Of a stretch of DNA of 64,000 nucleotides, positions 1 through 11,128 are shown piece by piece. The notes below the pieces were generated by a model. The model had not been told where the DNA came from and did no database searches. It worked only from the letters and a program-made list of their open reading frames with translations. The stretch is from Bradysia coprophila (Eukaryota; Arthropoda; Insecta; Diptera; Sciaridae), in the NCBI RefSeq assembly GCF_014529535.1, contig NW_023503375.1, positions 3,221,620 through 3,285,619 on the forward strand. The letters are read 5' to 3'. Position 1 is the first letter of the stretch, and each line of letters begins with the position of its first letter. Both the position numbers and the translations under genes were made by a program.

Positions 1-16
1 GAAAACTTTGTCTCAC

Positions 17-2144
17 CTCCGCTCCATTTCCGATAAAAATTCATTTCGCTCACCTTTATTGATAACGATCGCATTGAGCAAACCCTTGCCCCGTACAATA
101 CTAACAATATCCTTCGGTAATTTTCCCAATTCGGAACGAAGCTTCTGTCCCATCTTCTCGGCATTATCTGCTAAATTTCCTTTGATCAATACATCCAAAG
201 CAGCCAGCGCCACCTTACAGCCCAACGGATTTCCTCCATACGTACTGCCATGCTCGCCCGGCTTTATGGTCATCATAATGTCATCGTCACACAATACTGC
301 TGCTACCGGATACATGCCGCCCGATAATGCTTTGCCCAATATCAAAACGTCCGGCCGAACATTCTCATGATCGCATGCCAACATTTTCCCGGTGCGTGCC
401 AATCCAGTTTGCACCTCATCGGCGATGAATAACACATTGTATTGGGTGCACAGTCGTCGCACTTCTTTCAAATATCCGTCGTTGGGCACTACCACTCCAG
501 CCTCGCCTTGAATTGGTTCCACCATGAATGCACAGACAGTTGGATCTTTTAGGCGAGCCTGCAATAACACAAAATATTCGATTTAGCTGTGAAGCTACGT
601 GTACATCAAAATCGTATTGGGAAATCGTTACTCAGACTCAACGCCATCACGAGTGGACAAAACTGGATGTAACAAACTAATTGCAGTCGGTCTCGTGAGA
701 CTTCTTGAACCATTTAGTGGACAAAACTGGATGAACCAGAATTAGTAAAAGTCAGTCTCGTGAGATTAACACAACGAAACTGCATAGAACAGGAAATGTG
801 GCTCAACAGTGACTCGTATAACATGTGATAACACACATCAACGTATATGTGTGCGATACGAGTCTAGTACATAGTAGCTGACCGCCGATGTTATAGTCGT
901 TATCAACTGGTGCAAAAAAAAACGCTTCCAGTCAACGAATGTTATCATTTTGCTTAACGGTTGAAGTAATTTAGATTTCGAAATATCAAAAAACGTGTTC
1001 CAAGCCTTACCTCCAATGCCGTCAAATCGTTATATGGAATCAACGAAAATCCCGGCATAAATGGACCAAATCGATCGTAGCTGCTCGGATCTGTGGAACT
1101 GGAAATAGCCGACAGTGTTCGGCCCCAGAAGTTTCCTTCAGCAAAGACGATCTGTGCCTGATTCTTCGGGATCTTTTTCACATCGTATCCCCAACGACGT
1201 GCCAATTTACAAGCGGTTTCGCCACCTTCCACACCAGTGTTCATAGGTAATACTTTATCGTAGCCGAATAGGTTTGTGATGAACTGTTCGTATTCACCCA
1301 GCACGTCTGAGTAGAATGCTCTGTGGAAGGAAATTTTGGTAAAAAATTTGTATTTTCAAGCTTGGACATAATTGGGAAGAGCCAATGTTGGAAACACACG
1401 AGGCATTGATTCGTGAAACGTGGTTCGATCAAATTTTTCTTTGTTACTGTTTCGTTAAGCGTCAAAGAATAAAGAGAATTTTGAACGAAAAACGTTTTCG
1501 ATGCCTCGTAGTGTGTTTCCAGCATTTTGCTACTCGTAGCGTTTCTGTGAATAGAAATTTGCGTATACAGGTAAACGTTTTCCTGCTTAAAGACTCGCTA
1601 TATCGCTGAAACTATTCACCCTACGAATATTCACAGCCTAAATTGCCTACGAGAACCATCTAATTTACAAAAGTATTTTACCTTGAAGTCAATGATAATG
1701 TTTGAGCTTGGTCAGTCAGAGCGTCAATGATATCTGGATGGCAATGTCCTTGATTAACTGCACTATATGCACTGAGAAAATCATAATACCGTTTTCCTTC
1801 CACATCCCACAAAAACACTCCTGTAATATTACCAAATGCGCCGGATCAGCAATTTGAACAAAATTTCCCTCCCATCCATTCTTACCTTTTCCTTTACATA
1901 ATGCAACTGGAAGCGGATGGTAGTTGTGAGCGCCATATTTGTCTTCTCTGTCGAAAATCATTTGTGACGTAAGTTTCGGTTTTGCATCCACATCCACTTT
2001 AGCCTTGCCGACGGGCTCTCCATTTGCTACCCGTGGATCCACTTGAGTTGACATAACCATTCTAGATAGACCATGATTATTGGTCAGATAATTCTTTAGC
2101 ATCAGACATTGAGATTTATTTAATTTTCGCACAAGGGCTGCCAT
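17..2144 (-). CDS. Oat: Ornithine aminotransferase, mitochondrial (3' end off window)
   Basis: PLP-dependent enzyme that transfers the delta-amino group of ornithine to 2-oxoglutarate in the mitochondrial matrix. Four exons were read on the minus strand: 2144-1886, 1820-1682, 1320-1011 and 558-17. Phases agree at each junction and all introns are GT-AG; the first is 65 bp. The ATG at 2144 opens a basic, Ser/Leu-containing N-terminus suited to a mitochondrial presequence. Family motifs seen are [34 protein letters not shown] and [15 protein letters not shown], the last carrying the PLP-binding lysine. About 416 codons are present. The exon ending at 17 has a good donor (GTGAGA), so a short last exon lies beyond the left edge. 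Family proteins are about 430-440 residues. The third and fourth exons are separated by an intron with a tandem repeat pair, and the second intron holds a small inverted-repeat element. Identity is confident; the product is incomplete only because of the window edge. Confidence 0.95.
652..766. repeat. Direct repeat pair in Oat intron
   Basis: Two copies (652-703 and 715-766) share AGTGGACAAAACTGGATG followed by GTC[GA]GTCTCGTGAGA, about 63 bp apart. They lie in the intron between the third and fourth Oat exons. Nothing else is seen in this 452 bp intron. Confidence 0.6.
1385..1523. repeat. Short inverted-repeat element in Oat intron
   Basis: The left arm begins ATGTTGGAAACACACGAGGC and the right arm, read in reverse, begins ATGCTGGAAACACACTACGA. 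Similarity continues imperfectly to the centre through AAACGT and TTCGATCAAA-like stretches, so the whole ~140 bp can fold back on itself. This is the form of a miniature inverted-repeat element. It sits in the intron at 1321-1681 and leaves the splice sites intact. Confidence 0.6.
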
Positions 2145-2699
2145 CGTAGCAAATTTTAAAATCGGGAATTTCGAATCACAAAATAATTTCAATAAATGAC
2201 ACACACAGTGAGCTAGCAACGCACGATTTATTATATTTGTTTCGATAAGAATTTTTCCACTGATAAATGTTTAAAAACACAAACAATTCTATCAATAAAG
2301 GAGCTGAGTAAACGTTTACAAATTTTATGTTTCTCACAGAAAGTTCGGACAGTATATGAATACGAACTGTGGTGAGCTGCTCTTTTATGTGAAAAACGTT
2401 ACAACCATAAATTGGTGATAACAAAGATCCATAGATTTTTTGTCGATTATTTCACTTATAATGAGTGACCTTTGTCATGGATAATGAACAGAGGGTAGAT
2501 TTCTTCGAAGAAATTAAGTTTGTGATATTCTTTGTTTGCGATGACTCAATCTGTACCATAACCACGTAATGTAAACTAATCAGTACAGTAGAACATTTGT
2601 ATGTACCACGGAAGAGTAAAATAAACTTTACTCTGCCGTGTATGTACCGATTCGATTGCGAGTTGAACGTAGGCATAGGCATGTTCACTGAAAACTATC

Positions 2700-2965
2700 A
2701 ATCAATGATAAAATTACCAAATTATCGATGCAGTCGAATGTTTTATCGATAATCGATAAATATCGACCGATGATAGAATTATCGATCAATATTTATCGAA
2801 TTATCTGTCGATATTTACCGATGATCAGCAGATATTCATCGATCAACAATCTCATAGCTTTACAGTCTCATCGATTATCGATAAAAGCATTCGATTGCAT
2901 CGATTAATCGGAAATATCGACAATCGATTCTAAGGAAACAATCAATATTTTATCATACGATCGAT
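2700..2965. promoter_or_regulatory. Dense ATCGAT / TATCGATA cluster upstream of Oat
   Basis: About 265 bp contain roughly a dozen ATCGAT or near-ATCGAT words, including TTATCGATAA-type palindromes near 2752 and 2875. TATCGATA is the core of the DRE element bound by DREF in Drosophila, a known promoter motif for housekeeping genes. The cluster lies about 600-800 bp upstream of the Oat ATG. It could be a regulatory array or a degenerate palindromic satellite; the sequence alone does not separate these. Confidence 0.35.
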
Positions 2966-4475
2966 TGAATTATCGAACTTGGGCACAAATAACACTCTTC
3001 AGAACAGATAATCTGTCCCTTCTTGACAAACTGAGGTGTGTTTTTGCAAGAAGCCCTTGGGTGATTATGGATACATTGCTGTCCGTGCTTAGGGTATCGT
3101 TTCGGCGGCCAATGAGATAATAGACTATAATGTCATTGTCGGCGGCAAACATAATATCAAGACATTAGATAATGAATGAATGAAGAGCCTGATAGTTGTG
3201 GTTGTGGATATATGTATCATATGGTAGTTTGTAAACTTCGATTACTAATAATTACTTAGAAAAATAATTATTTAATTACGCTCGTGTTCGTCGTGCTTTC
3301 CAAGAATCACGCGTAGCGTATGGTTGTGCCGAACTGGATAACTTAGGGGTATTTACTCGAATATCGAAACAAATTACATGGCAAACAAAACACCGAAGCT
3401 AAGCCTCTGTGAGCTAAACGTAACCGTATTCGAAAAGCTACATGAGGAATGTCTCACATCTGAAGCGGAATTAATTTTCCTTTCCGTTTGGAATTGCAAC
3501 TAGAAACGCTACTAATTCGAATTAACTTACAGTGTTATGGATACTTACAATTCTAGAGGAATTCACAATAAATCAACAATCTCAAAGCTTTGCAGTCTCA
3601 CTGAGAATGAAATATTAAAGTCCGTGATCTTCAATTTTCAATGGGAATTCGAATTTGTGCTTAAAATAGTTCGTTATTAAAATAGCCACAAACTCATTCG
3701 GTGTATAGCGAAAAGACTGTTAGCGAGTCAATGTGCTACACGATCGTGACTATAATATTCTTCTCTTGAACGATAAACATGGTCAGCTCATTCAATTAAA
3801 TATACAAAAAAATTGCTCGCCAGGGTTTGTTATAAAACTATGAAAACCCAGTTCACAAAAGTAAACCTATTCGCAATATCTGTTGGTATTTTCGAGTTGT
3901 TAGGGTGAAACATGCTTTTTTGCCAATTCAACTCAACAAGTAGTCCCTATACATTGACGTCGAACACAATATCTGCTTACTCTGCTGTATGTATTTTGTC
4001 TGTGACGAACAGTTTCGGTTTGTTCTCTATTCTATTTATAATTTCGGATTTCCTATTGGATCAGTAGGTAACTGATGGCTAATTTTTAAAAGATTCTGAT
4101 TACAAAAGGAAAGTAGATTACTCATAGAGTTACACTAGACAGTATTGACAGTATTATGCCGAATGTACTGAAAAGAAACGAATGCAAGACGATGTGTCAT
4201 TGCAGTGTTCCTAATGAGGTACTTTCCTCCCAAACATTACTTTTCACAACGCAGGCGAGAAAATGATAGTTTTCTCTTCTGACCTGAAATTTCGAAGGGC
4301 TTTATTGTGAAAAAAGTCCGCAGAACTTAAATGTTAATTTTTGGCGAGATATTCTTACAATCGTTTTTTCACAGTGAAGCCATAATTAAAGATGAGCCGG
4401 TTATACGAAAAACCGAGATTTTTGGTTCAGTTTTATCCAAATCGAAAAATTCGGTTCGGTTAAAAATTGAATTAA

Positions 4476-4669
4476 CCTGTCACATACGGCTATTCATCTG
4501 TTATCGATAACGACGACAAAAATAATGACAAACTCTGGGTAATATGGTCCTTTATATAGTAAAATGCATGTTAAAAAAATTGAAGTACAAGATTTGAAAT
4601 CAACAGACTAAAAATACTATGATCGATGGAATCAATAGACCCAATAACAATACTGTCGGCTGTAACAGG
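4476..4669. repeat. TTAA-flanked miniature element, family A copy 1
   Basis: The ends are CCTGTCACATACGGC and, reversed, CCTGTTACAGCCGAC, flanked by TTAA on the left and TTTAA on the right. The inner part carries CTGTTATCGATAACGACGAC and a stretch around GAAGTACAAGATTTGAAATC. The same sequence recurs many times in the window. The TTAA flanks point to the piggyBac-like class of target preference (inference). Confidence 0.75.
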
Positions 4670-6225
4670 TTTAAATAATGTCTTGGCCAAAAATTGACTA
4701 CGAAATTGCACTTTCTTGAGTATTTCTGATCTAAATATATCCTACCCCACTTAACCACCCGAGCATTCTAAATGTGTTAGCCTTTGTTGCACATCGACAT
4801 CCACTAAATGTGTAAAACCTCTTTCAGGATATTCTACTACTTGAAATATTATCGCTATGACCCGAATTTTTTTTTGCAGTGAGACATGGCTAAGTCATTT
4901 ATCATCGATGGCAACGAAATGCTCAAGGTAATGTTGTCTCACAATTCTATAAGTTACGTTGACTAGTCTTATGTAGCAAAGTGTTTTGCTAAAATTAACG
5001 AAATAAAAGATTTTGTATACGAAACACTATGGCATACTTGGCGCAAGAAGTAGCAGACCTAATGATGCGCTTGAAATTTATATAAACAAGAAAATCAATC
5101 AATTCACATCTCACTTGACCTATTGATCTATAAACGGCACATCGTTCAATAACCTCAATATTACACTGCTAATGAATGGAATATTCGTTAGAAATTTTAA
5201 GGACGATAGAGATGGTAGATTGTTGGTTTTCTGAGTCTTAACGAATTTATTCCATAAAAAAAATTATTTTGATTTTTCAACTGCAAATCAAACGCTGACG
5301 TAATTTGTATTCATAATTACGAACGCAATTTTCCTATCGAAAAATTCCGCTAACTTACGTGCCAAGTCAAATAACTTATTAACTGTGGAATACACAGTGT
5401 GTAAATCACACATAAATTTCTATATAAAAAAACGTTTTCATAAGAAGAGTGTGTTAACACTTAATGCGTTAAATGCGAAACACGGGATTATCATACCATA
5501 CAATCTATTGAAACACAAATCGTCTGACCGATGCCTGACCTATCTAATGGTATAAACGTGAAACTATAAATAGAACAGTAGATTACTACGCACTATAAAC
5601 AACTCGTTCGTTGAAAGTTGAAACTATATCAAAGTTATTCGATCGAATTAATGACTTTATGTATAATTTTCCGAATGTAAACTCACTGTTTTGCACTATA
5701 TTTCAATCTGATTCTAGCTATGCACAACAGCACAATCTTAAGTCATAATATCCACTTCCACTTCCTGTATACTCACTTTAAATATTTTTGTTAATTGATC
5801 CTTAATCGATTTATTAAAATTAAATTAAAATGTTTTAAGTAGAAATATTAGAAACGGTTTGATAGTTGCTCGCTGCTCTTCGTTACAGACTTCTCCGGTG
5901 AATTAAACCAATTCTTCTTCTTCATTTCCTTTTATATCTTCTTGCCGTTTATTTTTCAAACAGTGGAATTTTTCGAACCTAAACCATAAGGGTAATAATC
6001 CACTTTATTTATACAATATTGCCATATACATAATGTGTAGTATACAATTTGCGCCATACATTTGTTTATTTAAAACAAATCTCGTGCTCTAAAAACTTAT
6101 TTCAAAATATACTTTCAACGATACTATAAATAGCAACAACTTTTTTTATTTAATATACGTAATCAATCCGTCGATTTCAAACGTTTTTTTTTGTCGTTGT
6201 CGTTGTCATTATGAATCTTTATCAC

Positions 6226-6560
6226 CGGGGGGTGTCAGCTCGGTCCACTTGATCATACTCGCGTGCCAATTTTATTTGCGAATCAACAATTTAAACGGCC
6301 ACTTCTTTATACGAATGTTATGAATTGGTGATAAGTGTATTTATTTTGAAAATTTTCCATTGGCGCGACTAATAGAAATGGAATATTTCAGGGTAGTAGC
6401 TCGGTCCACTTCGTTCTGCACATGTCAGTATCCAAGCGTTTACTGGTTGGATGTTGATTTTATTATGTAAATTGGTGATTAGTCTCGTGAATTTGAATCA
6501 AATGGTGCTGAGTGTGTTATTAATTATAATATATGCGCGGTGATATTATTGAATTGTTCG
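6226..6560. repeat. Diverged tandem duplication, ~165 bp unit
   Basis: Two units each begin AGCTCGGTCCACTT (about 6237 and 6400) and each later contain TTATG[T/A]A followed by ATTGGTGAT. The units are clearly diverged between these anchors. No coding content was recognised. Confidence 0.45.
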
Positions 6561-7375
6561 GTTTTTATTATTTTGGTGATGTATTTTGAACAATTTTTTT
6601 TAATTATATTCAGTTCATTAAACGGTATGTGATGCGTTGACTTTATGGATGATTTTTCAACTTAGAAACAATCTTCTTCTGGAAAAATCTTTAAATTTTT
6701 TAGGTCAATAGTTCAGTTCTTATCGTAAAAGTTACAAGTATGAGTTTTCCAGGTAATTATCAATCAAAACCTTAGTTGTCCACGCACTTACGCCGTCCAG
6801 CTCCAAGTTTACGATCAAACAATGGAAACTCCACCCACTTTCCATTGTTAAAAAGTAAACTGAGAGCTAAACGGTGGAAGAACGATTACAACTTTAACCA
6901 CTGCCGTGATAAGCTAAAACACTGTACCGCATTGTTTGTGTGCTTTGAAGAGCTTTCGAAAGAGCTTGAGCCTCTTCTGGATTCCATTCGATAACTTAAT
7001 TATACAAAAAAAGCTTAAAGCTCTTGAAAGCTCTTTAAAATCAATGACACAAATTCGATACGGTGTTTTGGATTAACATGCCATTACAAGGCATCTAAGT
7101 CAAAAGACAGTTTTCCTGACTGCAAACCACGACATGGTAGAGTAAAACAGGCAGCAGAATTCATTTGATGAGGGACTTTTCACAGTCACAGCAAGGAATC
7201 CAGAAGATTACTAAAGTATCTATTACTTCATTTGTTCTAAGAATGTCCAGGACATTGATTTGAAATTTTTTCACTTCATTTTCATTACAATATTAGACCG
7301 CATTTAATGCGGCATTAGTCAGTGTTCTTGTCATAGCCTGTTTTCTGTAATATTTCCAAAAAGTATAGTTATTTA

Positions 7376-7440
7376 CGTATCTGTTGTGGACGGTAGATTT
7401 TAGGAAATTTCACTAGTTGCAGTCCGAACGAAGTTAGACA
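7376..7440. repeat. Half of hairpin element, family B
   Basis: TATCTGTTGTGGACGGTAG followed by ATTTTAGGAAATTTC matches one arm of the family B hairpin elements at 10.4, 14.3, 16.2 and 59.0 kb. The other arm is absent here. Confidence 0.55.
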
Positions 7441-7840
7441 GTTAAAAATGCCAATTGGATGTTATCACACTTCCTGTGGTATTATCTCCTAGCCTTTGTC
7501 TTCGATTTAAAAAATTTTTTACAGTCGTTTTACCTCATTGAAGTGCATTTTGGCTTAAGTATTATCTGGTCTTAATTTAGAGAATAAAGTTTTGAGGTTA
7601 AAATGAAAGAATGTCTTTTGATAAGCTCATCAGTTAAGGGACGTGACCCACCCATAAGGTAGGACCTAGTTACAATAACTCGTACTCTTTGATTATACCA
7701 TTCAGTTGTCCCACAATTTTTATATTTGTCGCACTTAGTTAATAGAAAGACTTCAGTTGAATTATGAGCTGTGTGTATATTATGCAAAAGAGGAAATACC
7801 ATCTCAACGGAATCAATTTATTGTAGAATATTGTATCAAC

Positions 7841-9613
7841 TCAAAGTTCATCTTTGTCTTCCCGTTCATCTTCTTCAAACTTGTACTCATCTTCCTCCGG
7901 CTCATCGTCCACATCTTCCGACGTCTCCACACCTTCGGACTCATCTTCATCCTCCGTTTCCTTTACATCTACCGGTGTGATCTCTTCTCCGCCACTCTCT
8001 ATGAATTTGACAAAAGCGTCCACCGATAGCTTGCCAGCGTAATACGAAACTTCATTGTCACCCTTTTTGTACAGTCTCAATGTGGGATAGGTGTCGACTT
8101 TCGGTTGTTCCGGATCGAGTTCATTTGCAGTTGCGTCAAATTTGGCGATGACAACCGTTTCAGAGTCTTTGTATTTTTCACCAAGTTCGTCAAAGATCGG
8201 TGCCAATTTTTTGGAGTCATCAGACCTGGTGGATGAAGGCAAAAGGATGTAAATCCACACTGCTAATTAACTCAGAGGAAAACTAATGAGCTTACCATGG
8301 CGAGTAAAATGAGACGAATACGTCTTTTTCAGCATCGAAAGCGACTTCATCGAAATTATTTCCGACAAGTGTTTTGACTGGAGTTTTGTCCCAATCCTCA
8401 GGAAGCTTTTCACTAAGAACTTCAACCTTCAATTTACCATCGATACCATCTTGAATGAATGACCTAATGCTTTCGGGCGACAGATCATCATCCTTTTGTC
8501 TATACTTTTTGTTGGCACCGTTCGCAAAAAGAACCATTCGTATGGTTGGAACTGTTTCTTTGTTGATATTGAAGAAATCCAAAATTCGTTGATGGTCTGC
8601 TACATCCGTATCGAGAGCAATAAATAATATTTTGCCTCTGTACTGCTCAGCCGTCTCTCTAAGTGGTTGAACATATTCTTCCATGTGTCCAGCCTCCTTC
8701 GACACGAACATCAATACGTGACTCCTGATAACACTAAATACAATGTGAGTTAACTTGCTATTGAAATCAATAATCAATGGAGCTGCGTATACTGCCACAA
8801 ATTTCTGAATTTCCTGTTCCGTCAACTCTCCATCAAAAATTGCTTTGCCCTCGTCGAAATTCTTAAACAAAATGATGGAACCGGATTTCGCTTCGTATTT
8901 CTTATAAACGTCTTGGTTCTTGGTAATTGCCGCCCGGTAATCGTCAATAGAATCAGCCGCTCTCAGGAATGCCTTTGCTTCTTCAGACTCATAATCGTTG
9001 AAAAAGCCAAAAACTGCCACGCTTTGGCTCTTAATAAATTCTTCAGCGTCTTCTATACTTTTAATGTCGATGGCAGACGGACCAGTTTTTTTATTTAACC
9101 AATCGACAATCTTGCTAATCGTTTTTGGGCCCCAGAATTCGGTATGTGAACCACGTCTGAATAATTTCAAAGTTGGATATCCTCGCACACCATATTCTTC
9201 GGTGTATTTGGAGTCTTTCGTCGCGTCGACCTTCACCACTTTAATTGGCGAGCTTTTCTCTTCCAATTCATTAGCTAGCTTTGCGTAGTCGGGTGCGAAT
9301 GATTTACAGTGTCCACACCATGGAGCGTCTGTATGAGAACAATATTTCGGTTAGGAGGAAAATCCTAACGGACCTTGATGGATTTGTGAAACTTACAAAA
9401 TTCGACAAGAACAAATTCATTTTCCTTAATGAATTCTTCGAAATTTTCTGCTGATAGTATCGCGACTCCATCGTCTTCCCAATCGTCAACCTCTTCTTCC
9501 TGTGTTCCGGTTCCTTCTGTTTCATTTGCTTCGCCTGATCCTGATTCTACTTCATCTTCACTATAAACTGCAACAGTTGCCAATAATAAAACTAATAGAG
9601 TTAACCACCGCAT
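7841..9613 (-). CDS. Protein disulfide isomerase with a non-catalytic a' domain
   Basis: ER thioredoxin-fold protein for disulfide formation and chaperoning. Exons are 9613-9397, 9328-8296 and 8225-7841, phase-consistent, giving 544 residues. In order it has a signal peptide (MRWLTLLVLLLATVAVYS), an acidic linker, an a domain with intact WCGHC (split by intron 1 at Tyr before APWCGHCK), b and b' domains, an a' domain, an acidic tail and a C-terminal KDEL retention signal. Fly and vertebrate PDI match across the length, for example KKTGP and ELPEDWD. The a' active site differs: the sequence reads FYSPW-SDDS-KKLAP where the family has FYAPW-CGHC-KxLAP, so both redox cysteines are replaced by serine. 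The codons TCT GAT GAC TCC sit just after the exon 2/3 junction, and neighbouring a' residues are well kept. It may therefore be a one-site oxidoreductase or specialised chaperone. AATAAA follows at 7822-7817 (minus). Confidence 0.95.
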
Positions 9614-10070
9614 TCTGAATAACTTAAGTCTTTTATCACAATAGAGCTAAAAGCCTACAAGGTGAAGTGTTTCGATACGGCCGAATTGTGCCAATGAACT
9701 AACGAAAATGATTGAAAAAATACCGTCGATAATATTTCCACCTACAGCCTAATCGCAGTCCACGGTAAGCGAAGAAATAATAAATCGTGTGAAATGTTGA
9801 TTGGCTGAAAGATGACCACGAAGTGTATACACTCAGATTTTTGCTGAGATTATCTTATCAGAATTTAGCAAATTTTAGAGATTTACCCGGTATGGGCTAA
9901 ATTACGTGTTTCTTAAGTAGATCTGTTTGCTTGCATAATTCTCTCGTCTTCGATAGGATACATACAAGGGCCGTAACGACTGCGCAGCAGATTTCAACGA
10001 GATACTTTACGGTAACTCGCTAGCTCGTCTACCAAAGTACTTAGCATAGTGGTAGAATATTGTGTTAGTT

Positions 10071-10210
10071 CAATGCACTTCAAGAATGAGTGGTACTCTA
10101 AATAGAGTACTGAAACTGGACAGTGTATCATACAAACGTAAAACACTGTAAAAAGTGCATTAATTCAAATAGTTGAAACAGTGTGAACAGTGTACACTGT
10201 CGTGACATAC
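10071..10210. repeat. Miniature element, family F copy 1
   Basis: It begins GCACTTCAAGAATGAGTGG and contains the palindrome GTACTCTAAATAGAGTAC, then ACTGAAACTGGACAGTGTAT. The same string recurs at 50.75-50.85 kb (reversed), 55.73 kb and 59.7-60.0 kb. Confidence 0.65.
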
Positions 10211-10358
10211 CACTCTATTTCTATTAGTATGCTCTGTTTTCACGCATTTCTCTACAGGTTTGATTCTCACATGTTGTTTTTCATGTGTCGGGGCCGAAAA
10301 TGAGGGAGTTTTGAGATTTTTCTCTGGTTTTCGACCCCTTACATGAAAAATTTTTTGA

Positions 10359-10464
10359 GTATCTGTTTTGGACGAATGATTTTAGGCACTTTCGCATGTA
10401 GCCCTCACTTCGTTCGGGCTACAACAAGCGAAATTGCCTAAAAACAATCGTCCAAAACAGATAC
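10359..10464. repeat. Hairpin element, family B
   Basis: GTATCTGTTTTGGACGAATG on the left mirrors CGTCCAAAACAGATAC on the right, and the inner arms TTTTAGGCACTTTCGC / GCGAAATTGCCTAAAA also pair. The loop region reads AGCCCTCACTTCGTTCGGGC, itself partly self-complementary. It is nearly identical to 58948-59054, and the similarity continues leftward through TTTTCGACCCCTTACATGAA, so the mobile unit is longer than the hairpin. Confidence 0.75.
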
Positions 10465-10542
10465 ACAAATAACTATTACATCACTTGCAATAGGACTTAC
10501 ATCAATTGTTTGAACCCTCACACCTGCACTGTAATATTTCAG

Positions 10543-10956
10543 TTATAGTATTGTGTAGAATCTATCATAGAGACAGCAACCCAATCTGAGATTGTCTTCT
10601 GAATACGGGTCTGAGGCTACACATATCTTGCGTTGCTGCCACATCGAGTGACAATTAGATAATTGAGCTGGCCGATTAAACATTTGAAGCTGAGGTTCGA
10701 TTGATAAACTTATCGTAAATGTTCGATGTTCTGTATCTGATATTTTTATCTGCACCGGCAACGTCGTTTTCAATAAAACGACGACGACTGTACGATTCTC
10801 ATCATTCGATTTAAACGTGAACAAACATTTTTCGGAATTGCTCCTAGTTGTTTTCAACGTAACAAAATAATAATCAAGTTCAAGATTGTATAATAGCCAT
10901 TGGCAATGACCATGAATTTTGTAGAGTCGGAATAATACCAAGTAAATTGGGATCAT
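10543..10956 (-). CDS. Hypothetical 137-residue open frame
   Basis: An ATG at 10956 opens 137 codons ending TAA. The product has a hydrophobic start (MIPIYLVLFRLYK), a Val/Leu-rich middle (VVVVLLKTTLPVQI) and several cysteines near the end (LGCCLYDRF). I recognise no family. It lies between repeats with no obvious splice partners. It may be a real small gene, a decayed exon or chance in a repeat-rich stretch. Confidence 0.2.
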   Translation of the reverse strand: MIPIYLVLFRLYKIHGHCQWLLYNLELDYYFVTLKTTRSNSEKCLFTFKSNDENRTVVVVLLKTTLPVQIKISDTEHRTFTISLSIEPQLQMFNRPAQLSNCHSMWQQRKICVASDPYSEDNLRLGCCLYDRFYTIL

Positions 10957-11128
10957 CGGTCATCATGAATTGAAATTGGAATATTTATGCAATACTTAAG
11001 TTGTATGACAACTAGAGTCAATAAAATGTAAACACACCAATGGACCACCAAGCCATTAGTATTTGGATTGAGATGATTGACACAACATCATTATAAGATC
11101 TTAATCTTGCCCCAATCTGTGACTTACA

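Larger units (their letters stand above)
2145..7816. other. Gene-poor intergenic region
   Basis: No convincing gene was seen. The region holds the ATCGAT cluster, one TTAA-type miniature element (4476-4669), a partial hairpin element (7376-7440) and a diverged duplication near 6.2-6.6 kb. A 31 bp direct repeat beginning TCAACAATCTCA occurs at about 2842 and 3573. A short stretch at 4886-4927 has an acceptor-like TTTTTTTTGCAG before it, an ATG reading MAKSFIIDGNEMLK and a GTAATG donor after it, but no following exon was found. The PDI poly(A) signal (AATAAA on the minus strand) is at 7817-7822. Confidence 0.5.

Noticed and set aside
4886-4930. Candidate start exon MAKSFIIDGNEMLK with good splice consensus
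   Set aside because: No downstream exon in frame was found in the next 3 kb before the PDI gene, so it is not called as a gene.
6739-6994. Start MSFP followed by a 72-codon frame
   Set aside because: The apparent intron would be only 23 bp and the frame lacks an ATG; no protein similarity is evident.
7757-8042. Plus-strand open frames over the PDI 3' end
   Set aside because: They are antisense to the acidic tail of the PDI coding sequence; the Ser-rich composition is what reversed Glu/Asp codons give.
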